42,046 nucleotides of DNA. It comes from Prevotella sp. (lineage in GTDB: Bacteria; Bacteroidota; Bacteroidia; Bacteroidales; Bacteroidaceae). The stretch's first letter is position 1. Each line of letters opens with the position of its first letter. Below the pieces are notes generated by a model. It was given only the letters and a program-made list of their open reading frames with translations. It did not search any database and was not told where the DNA came from. Of this stretch, positions 24,398 through 33,790 are shown in pieces. A program made the translations under genes and the position numbers. The stretch covers positions 1-42,046 of the forward strand of contig JAFVEE010000059.1 of assembly GCA_017478085.1 (NCBI GenBank), in the 5' to 3' direction.

Positions 24398-27300
24398 ATG
24401 AGACAAAGACACATCACAAGACTGAAGGGGGCGGCGCTGGCACTACTGGCGCTGCTCCTGAGTGCAACAACGGCCACGGCTGCACAGACGGCAGTGGCCA
24501 AGTGGGAGTTCACCACCGGCTACGACGTGCAGAAGAGCGGTACCACCGCCGTCTACACGCCCAACACGCTGGGGTGGTCGCAAATTTCAAACACGGCCTG
24601 GAAAACCACCCAGCCCTATTTCCTGCCCAACGAGTGCGCCCTGGTGCCCGAGGAGTGCCGCGTAACGGTGCACACCAGCGACGGCAAGTGGCAGGTGACC
24701 TCGAGCGGCTCTGCGCCCAACTATCTGCTGCGCCTGAACACCGCCAGCACCAACAAGTTCACCGCCAAGGCCGACTACACCGACGGCTCGAAGCACGACC
24801 AGTATTTCGAGGTGTCGATGCCCACCACGGCCCTCACCAACCTGAAGCTGAACTTCGCCATTGGCGACGGCTCCAGCTCGAGCACTAAGTTCGGCGTGGT
24901 CTATTCTACCGACGGCGGACAGACGTGGACCGTGCTTGGCGACTATACCTCGGGTGCACACTGGAACACCTATGTTGATGCCAACTACAGCCTGGATGCC
25001 GACAACAAGGACCGCCTCATTGTGCGTATGCTCATTCAGAGCGCCACGAAGACCAGCAACTACAACCTTAAATACCTTAACATCTTGGCCGAAGACACGC
25101 AGGCCCCCGTGCTGACGAGCATCATCCCCGCCGACGGAGCCACCGGCGTGTTGCCCTCGGGCAAGGTCATTATGCTCTTCAACGAGGGCGTGCAGCTGAA
25201 GCAGGGTGCTACCGCCACCCTCACCAACCAGGCCACGGGTAAGAGCCAGAGCATCGAGCCCGCCATTAATATTAATAAGGTGTCGGTGGCCTACGCCGAC
25301 CTCGACCTCACCACCGCCTACACGCTCACGCTGCCTGCACAGTCGCTTTCCGACCTGGCCGGCAACGCCTATGCCCCAGCCATCACCACCACCTTCACCA
25401 CCGGCGACACGCGCCCCGTGCCCCCGCCCGTGCTCGACAGCCATAACCGTCTGTGGTACCACCGTCCGGCTGCCTACTGGGAAGAGGCGCTGCCCCTGGG
25501 CAACGGTCGTCTGGGCGTTATGGTGAGCGGCTCTGTGGCCAAAGACACGCTGCAGCTGAACGAAGACACCTTCTGGGGACAGTCGCCCAACAAGAACTAC
25601 AACGCCAACGCCAAGAACGTGCTGGCGCAGGTGCAGCAGCTCATCTTCAACAAAGACTATGCCGCCGCACAGAAGCTGGCCATCCCCAACTGGATGTCGC
25701 AGGCTTCGCACGGCGCTCAGTACCAGGCCGCTGGCTGCGTGCTTGTGGGCTTCCCCGGCCACCGCTTCGACGATGAAGAACCCGGTGCCACTGTGGTCGG
25801 CGGTTCTGCCGCCGACGCCCAGGGCTACGTGCGCTCGCTTGACATGAACAACGCCACCGCCGTCACCACCTACGTCATCAACGGTGTTACCTATACCCGC
25901 ACCGTCTTCACGTCGTTCGAAGACAACGTCACCCTGATGCGCATCGAGGCCTCCGAGGCCGGCAAGCTCGACTTCAACGTGTGCTTCGCCGCCCCCAGCA
26001 AGACCAACATGGAGAAGCTGGGCGTGAACAAGATCACGGCCGACGGTCTGATCGAGGCTTCGCTCGTTCCCGCCCGCGACCAGTCGGAGAACGTCAGCAA
26101 CAAGCTCAACTGCTACACCTTCATCAAGGTTATCAACGACGGCGGCACGCAGCGCAGTGCACTCAGCGGTTATGCCGTTGAGACCCGCGGCATCGTGGCC
26201 GGACAGACGCAGGTGCCCACCATTGAGGTGAGCGGTGCCAACAGCGCCACCATCATCATCTCGTCGGCCACCAACTTCGTGCGCTACGACGACATCAGCG
26301 GTGATGCCGAAGCCAAGGCTCTGGCCTATCTCAACGATTATCTTTCCAAGCAGAAGACCTATGAGACCACGCTGGCCGACCACACCGCCCGCTATCAGCA
26401 GCAGTTCGGCCGCGTCAGCCTCGACCTGGGCAGCAATGCCGACCAGGAGAAGAAAGACACGGAAACGCGCATCAAGGAGTTCCGCTCGCAGGGCGGCAAC
26501 GACCCCGGCCTGGTTTCCAACTACTTCCAGTTTGGCCGCTATCTGCTCATTTCCTCCTCGCAGCCCGGCACCCAGCCCGCCAACCTGCAGGGCATCTGGA
26601 ATCCCAATGCCCGCCAGTACCCCGCCTGGGACTCGAAGTACACCTCGAACATCAACGTCGAGATGAACTACTGGCCTGCTGAGGTGGCCAACCTCTCGGA
26701 ATGCCACAACCCGTTCATCGAGATGGTGAAGGATGTCAGCGTCACCGGCGCCGAGACGGCAGAGAAGATGTATGGTGCCCGCGGCTGGACGCTGCACCAC
26801 AACACCGACCTGTGGCGCACCACCGGTGCCGTAGACAATGGCTCGGTGGGCGTATGGCCCACGTGCAACGCCTGGTTCTGCTCGCACCTGTGGGAGAAGT
26901 ACCTGTTCAGTGGCGATCGCCAGTATCTGGCCGAGGTCTATCCCGTTATGAAGGGCTGCGCCCAGTTCTTCCAGGACTTCCTGGTGAAAGACCCCAACAC
27001 CGGCTACATGGTGGTGTGCCCCTCTAACTCACCCGAGAACCATCCGGGCATCGGCTCCTACACCGACGACAACGGCAAGCAGATGAACTGCGCCCTCTTC
27101 GGTGGCGTGGCCATGGACAACCAGATGGTCTACGACGTGCTGAAGAACACCGCCGAGGCCGCCCGCATCCTCAGCACCGCCGCCGTGCCCGATGCATCTC
27201 CATCGGGCTACAACGAGCAGGCCTTCGCCGACTCCCTGGACGCCCTGCGCGCCCAGCTCACCCCCTACAAGATTGGCAAATACGGCCAGGTGCAGGAGTG

Positions 27301-28207
27301 GCAGGAAGACTGGGACCGTGAGAACAACTCGCACCGCCACCTGTCGCACATCTGGGGTGCTTATCCCGGCAATCAGGTATCGCCCTACGTCAACACCACC
27401 ATCTTCCAGGGCGTGCACAAGTCGCTCGTGGGTCGTGGCGATGCCGCCCGCGGCTGGTCCATGGGCTGGAAGGTGTGCCTCTGGGCCCGTATGCTCGACG
27501 GCGACCACGCCCTGAGCATCATCAAGAACCAGCTGCGACTCATGGACCCCAACGCCACCATGAGCGATGCCGACGGCGGCACCTATGCCAACATGTTTGA
27601 TGCCCACGCACCGTTCCAAATCGACGGCAACTTTGGCTGCTGTGCAGGCATTGCCGAGATGCTGCTGCAGAGCCACGCCGGCTTCATGCACGTGCTGCCC
27701 GCCCTGCCTGCGGCCTGGGCCAGCGGCGAGGTGAAAGGCTTGCGCTCGCGCGGCGGCTTCGAGGTGAAAAGTCTGGTGTGGAAAGACGGCAAGGTGGTAA
27801 GCCTGAAGGTGAAGTCGACCCAGGGCGGCAACCTGCGCCTGCGCAGCAACACCCAGCTGAAGCTGGCCGACGGCACCGCCCTTGCTGAGGCCACGGGCAG
27901 CAACAGCAACGCCCTGATGCAGCCCTACGTGATGCCCGACCCCATTGTGGTGAACGCCTCAAAGATTCCAGCCACCACGCTGCCCACCACCTACCTCTAC
28001 GACATCCCCACCACTGCCGGACAGGAGATTGAGCTCATTGACCAGAGTGCCAGCTCGGGCATCGTTGACATTCAGCGCCATCAAGAGCCTGCACGTGCCA
28101 ACGGCTACGCCTATGCCCTTGACGGCCGCCGGGTGAACGACGACTATCGCGGACTGGTGATCGTAGGTGGAAAGAAAATGTTTAGGGATTTTTCTGGAAC
28201 TCGGTAG
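24398..28207 (+). CDS. Multidomain secreted alpha-L-fucosidase, GH95
   Basis: 1269 residues from ATG at 24398 (MRQRHITRLKGAALALLALL...TATA, signal peptide). Residues 30-250 form a beta-sandwich of choice-of-anchor type (KWEFTTGYDVQKSG...FEVSMPTTALTNLKLNFAIG). About 252-345 is an SbsA/Big_5 Ig-like domain (PVLTSIIPADGATGVLPSGK). GH95 covers about 348-1150: RLWYHRPAAYWEEALPLGNG, INVEMNYWPAEVANLSECHN, CPSNSPENHPG and FQIDGNFGCCAGIAEMLLQS. The C-terminus has the tail YALDGRRVNDDYRGLVIVGG followed by KKMF and six extra residues, RDFSGTR. It releases terminal fucose outside the cytoplasm. The 3' end overlaps the convergent regulator gene by 26 nt. Confidence 0.9.
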   Translation: MRQRHITRLKGAALALLALLLSATTATAAQTAVAKWEFTTGYDVQKSGTTAVYTPNTLGWSQISNTAWKTTQPYFLPNECALVPEECRVTVHTSDGKWQVTSSGSAPNYLLRLNTASTNKFTAKADYTDGSKHDQYFEVSMPTTALTNLKLNFAIGDGSSSSTKFGVVYSTDGGQTWTVLGDYTSGAHWNTYVDANYSLDADNKDRLIVRMLIQSATKTSNYNLKYLNILAEDTQAPVLTSIIPADGATGVLPSGKVIMLFNEGVQLKQGATATLTNQATGKSQSIEPAININKVSVAYADLDLTTAYTLTLPAQSLSDLAGNAYAPAITTTFTTGDTRPVPPPVLDSHNRLWYHRPAAYWEEALPLGNGRLGVMVSGSVAKDTLQLNEDTFWGQSPNKNYNANAKNVLAQVQQLIFNKDYAAAQKLAIPNWMSQASHGAQYQAAGCVLVGFPGHRFDDEEPGATVVGGSAADAQGYVRSLDMNNATAVTTYVINGVTYTRTVFTSFEDNVTLMRIEASEAGKLDFNVCFAAPSKTNMEKLGVNKITADGLIEASLVPARDQSENVSNKLNCYTFIKVINDGGTQRSALSGYAVETRGIVAGQTQVPTIEVSGANSATIIISSATNFVRYDDISGDAEAKALAYLNDYLSKQKTYETTLADHTARYQQQFGRVSLDLGSNADQEKKDTETRIKEFRSQGGNDPGLVSNYFQFGRYLLISSSQPGTQPANLQGIWNPNARQYPAWDSKYTSNINVEMNYWPAEVANLSECHNPFIEMVKDVSVTGAETAEKMYGARGWTLHHNTDLWRTTGAVDNGSVGVWPTCNAWFCSHLWEKYLFSGDRQYLAEVYPVMKGCAQFFQDFLVKDPNTGYMVVCPSNSPENHPGIGSYTDDNGKQMNCALFGGVAMDNQMVYDVLKNTAEAARILSTAAVPDASPSGYNEQAFADSLDALRAQLTPYKIGKYGQVQEWQEDWDRENNSHRHLSHIWGAYPGNQVSPYVNTTIFQGVHKSLVGRGDAARGWSMGWKVCLWARMLDGDHALSIIKNQLRLMDPNATMSDADGGTYANMFDAHAPFQIDGNFGCCAGIAEMLLQSHAGFMHVLPALPAAWASGEVKGLRSRGGFEVKSLVWKDGKVVSLKVKSTQGGNLRLRSNTQLKLADGTALAEATGSNSNALMQPYVMPDPIVVNASKIPATTLPTTYLYDIPTTAGQEIELIDQSASSGIVDIQRHQEPARANGYAYALDGRRVNDDYRGLVIVGGKKMFRDFSGTR

Positions 28208-30563
28208 GCGTCTGTCCCACCAGTTTCTTGAAGCACTTGCTGAAGTACTTCGGGTCTGAGAACCCGCAACGGTATGCTGCGTCGGCCACAAGCACATTGG
28301 GCTGGCGCAGCATCGTCTTTGCCCGCTCTATGCGCTGGTTCAGCACGTAGTTGTTGGGCGACGTGTTGAACACGCTCTTCATGCGGGCAAAAAGCAGGGT
28401 GCGGCTCACGGCCATGGCCTGGGCAAAGTCCTGAATGGTGAGGTCTGAGTCTGCCAGATGCTCGTCCACATAGGCTTTCACACGCTCGGCAAACAGGCGG
28501 TCGTCCTCGTTCTCAATCGTCTCGACGGGCTCCACCCGCTGCACGGCCTCGCTGATGGACAGCAATTCGCGAATGCGCTCGCTCAGCACCTCGATGCGCT
28601 GGTTGCTGGTCAGCCGGATGTCCTTGATTTCGCTTTGCAGGCGGCGAATGTAGCGCACCACGCGGTAGGTGCCAATAATCAGCAGCGCCAGCAGCAGGCC
28701 GTAGAGCATCCAGGCATAGGGCGTCTCGTGGAAGGCGGCACGGCGGTGGATGGTGAGCGTGCGCTCGTTGGCGGTCCACACGCCGTCGCCGTTGGTGGAG
28801 CGCAGGTGCAGGGTGAAGGTGCCGGCGGGAATGTCGGGCAGCATAATGTGGTTGTCAGTGATGTAGGCCCACTGGTCGTTCATGCTCTCAATGCGGTAGG
28901 CGTAGGTAACGGGCACGTCGCGGTTGAAGTCGAGGGCGGCAAAGCGGATGGTCAGCGTGCGCTCGGAGGACGACAGTTCTATTTCCTCCGGCCCCTCAAT
29001 GACGATGGGCGGCTGGTAGCTGCTCTTCTGCAAGTCCTCGCGCCCCATACTGAGCACGCCCTGCGTGGTGCCGAACAGCAATCGGCCCTGTGCATCGAGC
29101 ACGGGCTTGGTGTCGAGCAGCTTGAAGTGGTCGCCCAGCGTGCCCCGCACGTAGTTGGTAAACGTGGTGTCGCGCAGTGAGAAACGGCAGATGGAGGTCT
29201 GCGAGACCACGTAGAGCGCATCGCCGGGCACACAGAACAGACTTTGGCACACGTCGGAAGGCAGCCCCTGGTCGGTGGTAAAGGTATGGAAGCGGATGTG
29301 ATTGTCTAACAGGTGGCGGTCGTCGGCCAGACAGATGCCGCCGCCGCTGGTGGCGATGGCTATGGTGTGTCCGCCTGCGGGTTCCAAGTCAAGCACCCAG
29401 TTGTTGCTGAGCGACGTGGCATCGTCGGCCCGACGGCTGTTGCGGAAGAAGCTCAACTGCCCCACATCTTCCCCCAACTGGCAGGTGTACAGGCCGCCCA
29501 GCGTACCCGCCATCAGCACCTGCTGCGGCGTAATGTAGAGGCAGCGCACCTTATTGCTCTCCTCGTCGGCTGGCCAGCCTGCCAGACCGTTGCCGCGATG
29601 GACGAAGAGGTCGCGGTCAGCGTGCAGGTCAAGCATGTTCAGCCCGCCCTGATAGGTGGCTATCCACAGACGGCCCTGTGCGTCCTCCACCATGTCGTAG
29701 ACGTTGTTGCAACTCAGGCTGTTGGCATCGGCCTCATCGTGAACGTAGCGTTTCACGTCGTAGCCGCTGCCGTCTGCCCTGGGCATCAGCCGTGTCAGTC
29801 CTTCCGGCTTGGCCCCCAGCCACACACAGCCCTGCGAGTCCTCGAAGATGCAGTACACCTTCTGCCCGAAGCGGGCGGGCGTGTCGGTCAGCCTGCCGTC
29901 GGCCCCCAGGAATCGCTGGCTTATGCGCACGTAGCCATTCTTGTCGGCCACCCACGTGCGTCCCTGTCGGTCGGCATAGAGGGCGTGCACCTCCTCTTCG
30001 TCGGCATCGGCTGTCTTCACGGGCTGCAAGGGCTTACGGCCGAACCACAGGCGATAGAGCCCGCTGTGGGTGTCAGCCCAGATGCCGCCCTGACGGTCCA
30101 CCAGCACAATGTGCAGATAGCCACTGGCAAAGGCGGGCAGGCTCCTCACCCTGGCCTCGGTCAGCGAGTCGGCCTTGAAAGGGCGGGGCCGCTGGTCGCT
30201 GTTGCCGCTGGAAAGCTCGAAACGCCCCGTCTGCCGGTGGAAGACGAAGGTCAGGCTGTCGCTCGTGGTGCACTCCAGGTCGCGGCTGTCCAGTTCACGG
30301 ATGGTGGCAATGCGGTTGGTGCGCAGTCCGCTGCCATCGCCGGGCCTCATGCGGTAGTTCTGGAAGCGGTAGCCATCGTAGCGGCACAGGCCGTTCCACG
30401 TACCCAGCCACACGTAGCCGTAACTGTCTTGCAGGGCAAACGACACGATGTCCTGTCCGAAGCCGTCGGCCTCGCTGAAATGGGTGATGCGCACGTCCTC
30501 GTGCTGAGGCCATGCCTGTAGCATACTGGTGAGGAAAGTAAAGACAAAGAGCAGCCGCTTCAT
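28182..30563 (-). CDS. Membrane-anchored reg_prop/Y_Y_Y/AraC regulator without kinase
   Basis: 793 residues from the ATG at 30561-30563 (MKRLLFVFTFLTSMLQAWPQ, signal); the longer frame to 30710 precedes the promoter. A 14-blade-type two-component-regulator propeller covers about 30-560 with typical QDSYGYVWLGTWNGLCRYDG, EDSQGCVWLGAKPEGLTRLM and EDAQGRLWIATYQGGLNMLD repeats. A Y_Y_Y domain follows (YRIESMNDQWAYITDNHIML...), then one membrane helix (MLYGLLLALLIIGTYRVV), a short coiled coil, and directly an AraC-type helix-turn-helix (DLTIQDFAQAMAVSRTLLFA...YRCGFSDPKYFSKCFKKLVG). Histidine kinase and receiver domains of hybrid two-component systems are absent. It probably binds a fucose-containing oligosaccharide outside and controls the neighbouring GH95/fuc genes; the ligand is inferred from context. 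Confidence 0.85.
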   Translation of the reverse strand: MKRLLFVFTFLTSMLQAWPQHEDVRITHFSEADGFGQDIVSFALQDSYGYVWLGTWNGLCRYDGYRFQNYRMRPGDGSGLRTNRIATIRELDSRDLECTTSDSLTFVFHRQTGRFELSSGNSDQRPRPFKADSLTEARVRSLPAFASGYLHIVLVDRQGGIWADTHSGLYRLWFGRKPLQPVKTADADEEEVHALYADRQGRTWVADKNGYVRISQRFLGADGRLTDTPARFGQKVYCIFEDSQGCVWLGAKPEGLTRLMPRADGSGYDVKRYVHDEADANSLSCNNVYDMVEDAQGRLWIATYQGGLNMLDLHADRDLFVHRGNGLAGWPADEESNKVRCLYITPQQVLMAGTLGGLYTCQLGEDVGQLSFFRNSRRADDATSLSNNWVLDLEPAGGHTIAIATSGGGICLADDRHLLDNHIRFHTFTTDQGLPSDVCQSLFCVPGDALYVVSQTSICRFSLRDTTFTNYVRGTLGDHFKLLDTKPVLDAQGRLLFGTTQGVLSMGREDLQKSSYQPPIVIEGPEEIELSSSERTLTIRFAALDFNRDVPVTYAYRIESMNDQWAYITDNHIMLPDIPAGTFTLHLRSTNGDGVWTANERTLTIHRRAAFHETPYAWMLYGLLLALLIIGTYRVVRYIRRLQSEIKDIRLTSNQRIEVLSERIRELLSISEAVQRVEPVETIENEDDRLFAERVKAYVDEHLADSDLTIQDFAQAMAVSRTLLFARMKSVFNTSPNNYVLNQRIERAKTMLRQPNVLVADAAYRCGFSDPKYFSKCFKKLVGQTPTEFQKNP

Positions 30564-30588
30564 ATTCTCGTGATTCTGATTAATAGCG

Positions 30589-30596
30589 CAAAGGTA
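30589..30596 (-). promoter_or_regulatory. -7 element TACCTTTG of the regulator gene
   Basis: On the minus strand TACCTTTG lies 25 nt before the ATG at 30563. It supports that start over the upstream in-frame one. Confidence 0.55.
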
Positions 30597-30710
30597 AGAA
30601 AAAAATGCGACAATCAGCGTCTTTGCCATAAGTTTTAGAAAGAAAAGAGCATTTTTACACCCCTCAACAAGTTTGAGTTTTCTTAGATAAGCAATTTCGT
30701 CATCACTCAA

Positions 30711-31511
30711 TTAATCGGCAAAGTTTGTCTCCACTTTCATTTTCTCAACCATCCGTCGTGCCCTGTCCTTGATGACCTCTGTGCTGAAATCAATATATCG
30801 GTGGCACTCTGCAAAGAAGCGTTCACGATTCGTGTATCCACCACGCCAGAAGGTATAGCCCTTGGATGAAACAACAGGCCGATAGTCATCGTCCACATAG
30901 TACTCCAACATATTGCCATCGATGAACCTGCGCCAGCCTTCCTCACCATAGAACGGTTCGAAGTCATTATGATTCAGCAGCACCAACTCTTCGAGGTCGA
31001 GGTCCCTGTCCTCACGCTTCGTCAGTACTTTATATAGGGCTGCCAGAAACCTGTCCTCATAATCGTGCCATTCGTCGTGGCAACCACGATGCATGTTGAT
31101 GCTCCATTCACCAATGCGCCTGTCTGGTAGCACAGCCATATTGCCAATGGTGTAGGCGGTGACGTGGAAGGTCTTTATTTTTGCAACGAGCTTTTCGTCA
31201 GGATTCCAGATGCTGGTAAACCTTTCCTTCCAAGGTGGCGAGAACAGCGTGTTGTAGGTGTTGAGTGTATCGCCTCGCAACTTTCCATTGCCGGCATTTT
31301 CCATCGAGAGATTCTTCCACGTCTCACCAAACACCACGCAGTAGATGGCTCGCATCAGCTCTGTATCGTCAGAGTCGAAGTTACGCCCAGGACAGCCATA
31401 GGTCTTGTCGTTGCGCAGGCTGCCCAAAGGGAAAGTGGCAAGGCGAGCGATGTCACCGTCAAGTCTCTCTTGGACAAAAGACATTATCAGTTCTGATGCA
31501 GCCATATCCAT
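30711..31511 (-). CDS. DUF6994-like protein, third gene of the DUF262 operon
   Basis: 266 residues, ATG 2 nt after the stop of the 758-residue DUF262 gene, so translated together. It resembles the DUF6994 pattern as I remember it: a GDTLNTYNTLF segment, FHVTAYTIGNMAVLPDRRIG, then SINMHRGCHDEWHDYEDRFL. No nuclease motif, signal or membrane segment is seen. The function is unknown; the tight operon suggests that it works with the two DUF262 proteins. The family call is tentative. Confidence 0.7.
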   Translation of the reverse strand: MDMAASELIMSFVQERLDGDIARLATFPLGSLRNDKTYGCPGRNFDSDDTELMRAIYCVVFGETWKNLSMENAGNGKLRGDTLNTYNTLFSPPWKERFTSIWNPDEKLVAKIKTFHVTAYTIGNMAVLPDRRIGEWSINMHRGCHDEWHDYEDRFLAALYKVLTKREDRDLDLEELVLLNHNDFEPFYGEEGWRRFIDGNMLEYYVDDDYRPVVSSKGYTFWRGGYTNRERFFAECHRYIDFSTEVIKDRARRMVEKMKVETNFAD

Positions 31512-31513
31512 AA

Positions 31514-33790
31514 CTACTGCCCCAACAGCTTCTTCAGGATCTGCAAGCCTACCTTCACCCTGTCTTCCGTATCTATGCCATTCTCGTTCTGGCTAATGGC
31601 ACGGCTTTCCAACAAGGAGCCTTCTTCATCATAGATGTTGTAGACATTATCTGTGAGCGTCAGATACTTCCCCTGCTTGCCCAGTCGTAGTTTGTCGACA
31701 CCCTCATTGTAGCGGGTATAAGAATAGTTGTCAAGTTCCAAACCGGCACTTTCCTTTCCGGCAATGTCGTACAGCGTTTTCAGGAAGATGTCGTGGTTGA
31801 AGCCGCCCGTACTCCATTCTGTAGCCATTAGGATTACATTATAATCGCGGAGCCTCAGTTCCCGCTGTTTAGCTTCATCCTTCCTTGGCCAACTGTTGTG
31901 CTTGCGCCAATAATACTTGCCATAGTTGTTGTACTTGCCATTCTTGTTAGTGCGCATAGAGTAATATTTCACAAGATAGTAGCGCAGCGGATATTCTTGC
32001 GTACTATTCAGGTAACCGTCAATCCTCTCTTTGAGATAATCGTCATTAAACGTTTCTCTTTCTGCAAGCAGTTGTTGCAAGGCATGGCATAGTCCGTCCT
32101 CCAGACTTATAGGACTGAACATTTCCTGCCACATACGTTCCACCACATTCTTGTTGGCCTCGTAGTCGCCAATGCCTATACGATAGCGCCATGCATCTTT
32201 CTCAAAGTAATCGTCTATTGACAACAACGCTTTATTCACCAGATGTAAATTGCAAGAGAACAAACTGTAGAACCTGTCGCACCAGTCTATGTGCTCTTCA
32301 CCAACAGCCTTGATATAGCCATTCAGGTAAGGATGGTCTTCCAGCCGGAATAGAGTCTCAGCCTTGTCGGGATGCTCAGTGGTCCATTCGAGTTTTCGTT
32401 TTTCTTCGTCCATCTGTTTCGACTGGAATCTGGCTCGTCCTTCTTCTACCTGTTCCACAACACCCCTCAGGATAATCTTGTCCACTTGCAACAATAGTTC
32501 TTTCATGAAGTCAGAACGTAGCGTGTTGACAGAGTTGTTCACCAGATTCTTGACAATGCGAAGTCTATGCCGGAAGTCCGTATCAGAGATTTCTTTATGC
32601 TGCAGTTTGAGTACAAAGCAGTACAGCAATATGAACCTTCCCAAGGGAAATTGCGGACGGCGACCCGCAATGATGCCGTAATGTGCACAGCAGTCCTTGA
32701 AAAGATTTGGCATTTTGTCAATCTTCGTCTTGCCTGGTGAATAATAGCCAGTTGTAAAGTACTCATCAAAGAACGCATCAATATTGGGAATCTTCGTCCA
32801 TATATCAAACAGACTCTCCAATTGGAGCATATTATCTGCTGCCTTCGGATTTGCTTTGGAGAACTGCTTGTCTATAATGTCAAACTCGTCCTTGATTTCG
32901 AGTTCGTCATTGGTGTAGCTGATAAGATCGCTTATGTAATGGATGTAGCGCAAGAATTCATCATCTGTCACCATATCTGCCTGACCATCTCCTGTACCAC
33001 TATTTCTGTAAGGCCACAGCAAATCAGACCATTCCCGATCCATTTTGCCAATAATGCGTTTCGCACATTCTTCATCCACAGCCTTCATTTGTAGCTCCAG
33101 TTCTGCTTTAAAGTGCTCGAAGTTGGTGAGGGCCTTGCCTCGCGAATTCATCTTGATGTAAAGCTCATCGGTCATGTTAATGGCATTATCGCCGGTTCCT
33201 AATGGTAGGAAATAGAACGTTATGGCATCGCCCATCAATTGCGGCCAAAGATTGTCAGTATTACAAAACTTCGCATGGATAGCATCAAGCATAACGAGCA
33301 TCGACTGCACCGTAGGGTCGCTTTCCCATTCTAACAGGAACCAGGCCTCATCCTGTATCTGTTCTGACATTTTGTTCAGGGAGAAGTCGGGTACGTACTT
33401 GACAAGATGCTGACAGAATTCACGACTGCTAACGCGGGTCTCATAGGTGAAGTTTTTCAAGAAGTCCCACTCTTCATCTGCGACACACTCATGGCGGGCA
33501 ATATAATAATGCAGAAGGTATAGCGTGGTCAATCGCTGCTGTCCGTCAAGTGGAATGAGCTGGCCCTTTTCCACATTGCCGTAAATAAAATCGAGCGTTG
33601 TATGCTTACCATTGACAAGAGCGTCATAGAGAACGTGCAGAAACCGGCCTCTTATCCTATTGACTTCTGCTGTTGTACGACCTTGCGCATAATCACGCTG
33701 AACAATGGGGATTGTGATTCCCTTTACTTCTGTTTCACCATCCGTCCAATTGAAAATACTGCGGAAGTTGTCTGCTTTATTCACCACCAT
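31514..33790 (-). CDS. DUF262-family protein, second of the pair (758 aa)
   Basis: 758 residues; its ATG overlaps the end of the first DUF262 gene by 14 nt. DUF262 (GmrS-N, ParB/Srx-like NTP-binding) motifs: IPIVQRDYAQGR at 27-38 and IPLDGQQRLTTLYLLHYYIA at 79-98. The long helical middle (SRGKALTNFEHFKAELELQM and others) and the C-terminal 150 residues (YSYTRYNEGVDKLRLGKQGK, LTLTDNVYNIYDEEGSLLES) show no HNH or DUF1524 signature that I can see. DUF262 domains drive NTP-dependent modified-DNA restriction in GmrSD and SspE. Lacking a visible nuclease domain, it may be a sensor or regulatory partner of the first protein. Confidence 0.85.
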   Translation of the reverse strand: MVVNKADNFRSIFNWTDGETEVKGITIPIVQRDYAQGRTTAEVNRIRGRFLHVLYDALVNGKHTTLDFIYGNVEKGQLIPLDGQQRLTTLYLLHYYIARHECVADEEWDFLKNFTYETRVSSREFCQHLVKYVPDFSLNKMSEQIQDEAWFLLEWESDPTVQSMLVMLDAIHAKFCNTDNLWPQLMGDAITFYFLPLGTGDNAINMTDELYIKMNSRGKALTNFEHFKAELELQMKAVDEECAKRIIGKMDREWSDLLWPYRNSGTGDGQADMVTDDEFLRYIHYISDLISYTNDELEIKDEFDIIDKQFSKANPKAADNMLQLESLFDIWTKIPNIDAFFDEYFTTGYYSPGKTKIDKMPNLFKDCCAHYGIIAGRRPQFPLGRFILLYCFVLKLQHKEISDTDFRHRLRIVKNLVNNSVNTLRSDFMKELLLQVDKIILRGVVEQVEEGRARFQSKQMDEEKRKLEWTTEHPDKAETLFRLEDHPYLNGYIKAVGEEHIDWCDRFYSLFSCNLHLVNKALLSIDDYFEKDAWRYRIGIGDYEANKNVVERMWQEMFSPISLEDGLCHALQQLLAERETFNDDYLKERIDGYLNSTQEYPLRYYLVKYYSMRTNKNGKYNNYGKYYWRKHNSWPRKDEAKQRELRLRDYNVILMATEWSTGGFNHDIFLKTLYDIAGKESAGLELDNYSYTRYNEGVDKLRLGKQGKYLTLTDNVYNIYDEEGSLLESRAISQNENGIDTEDRVKVGLQILKKLLGQ

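Noticed and set aside
24587..26887. Long minus-strand frame of 766 codons
   Set aside because: It lies antisense to the large GH95 gene and reads as low-information Val/Gly/His-rich text.
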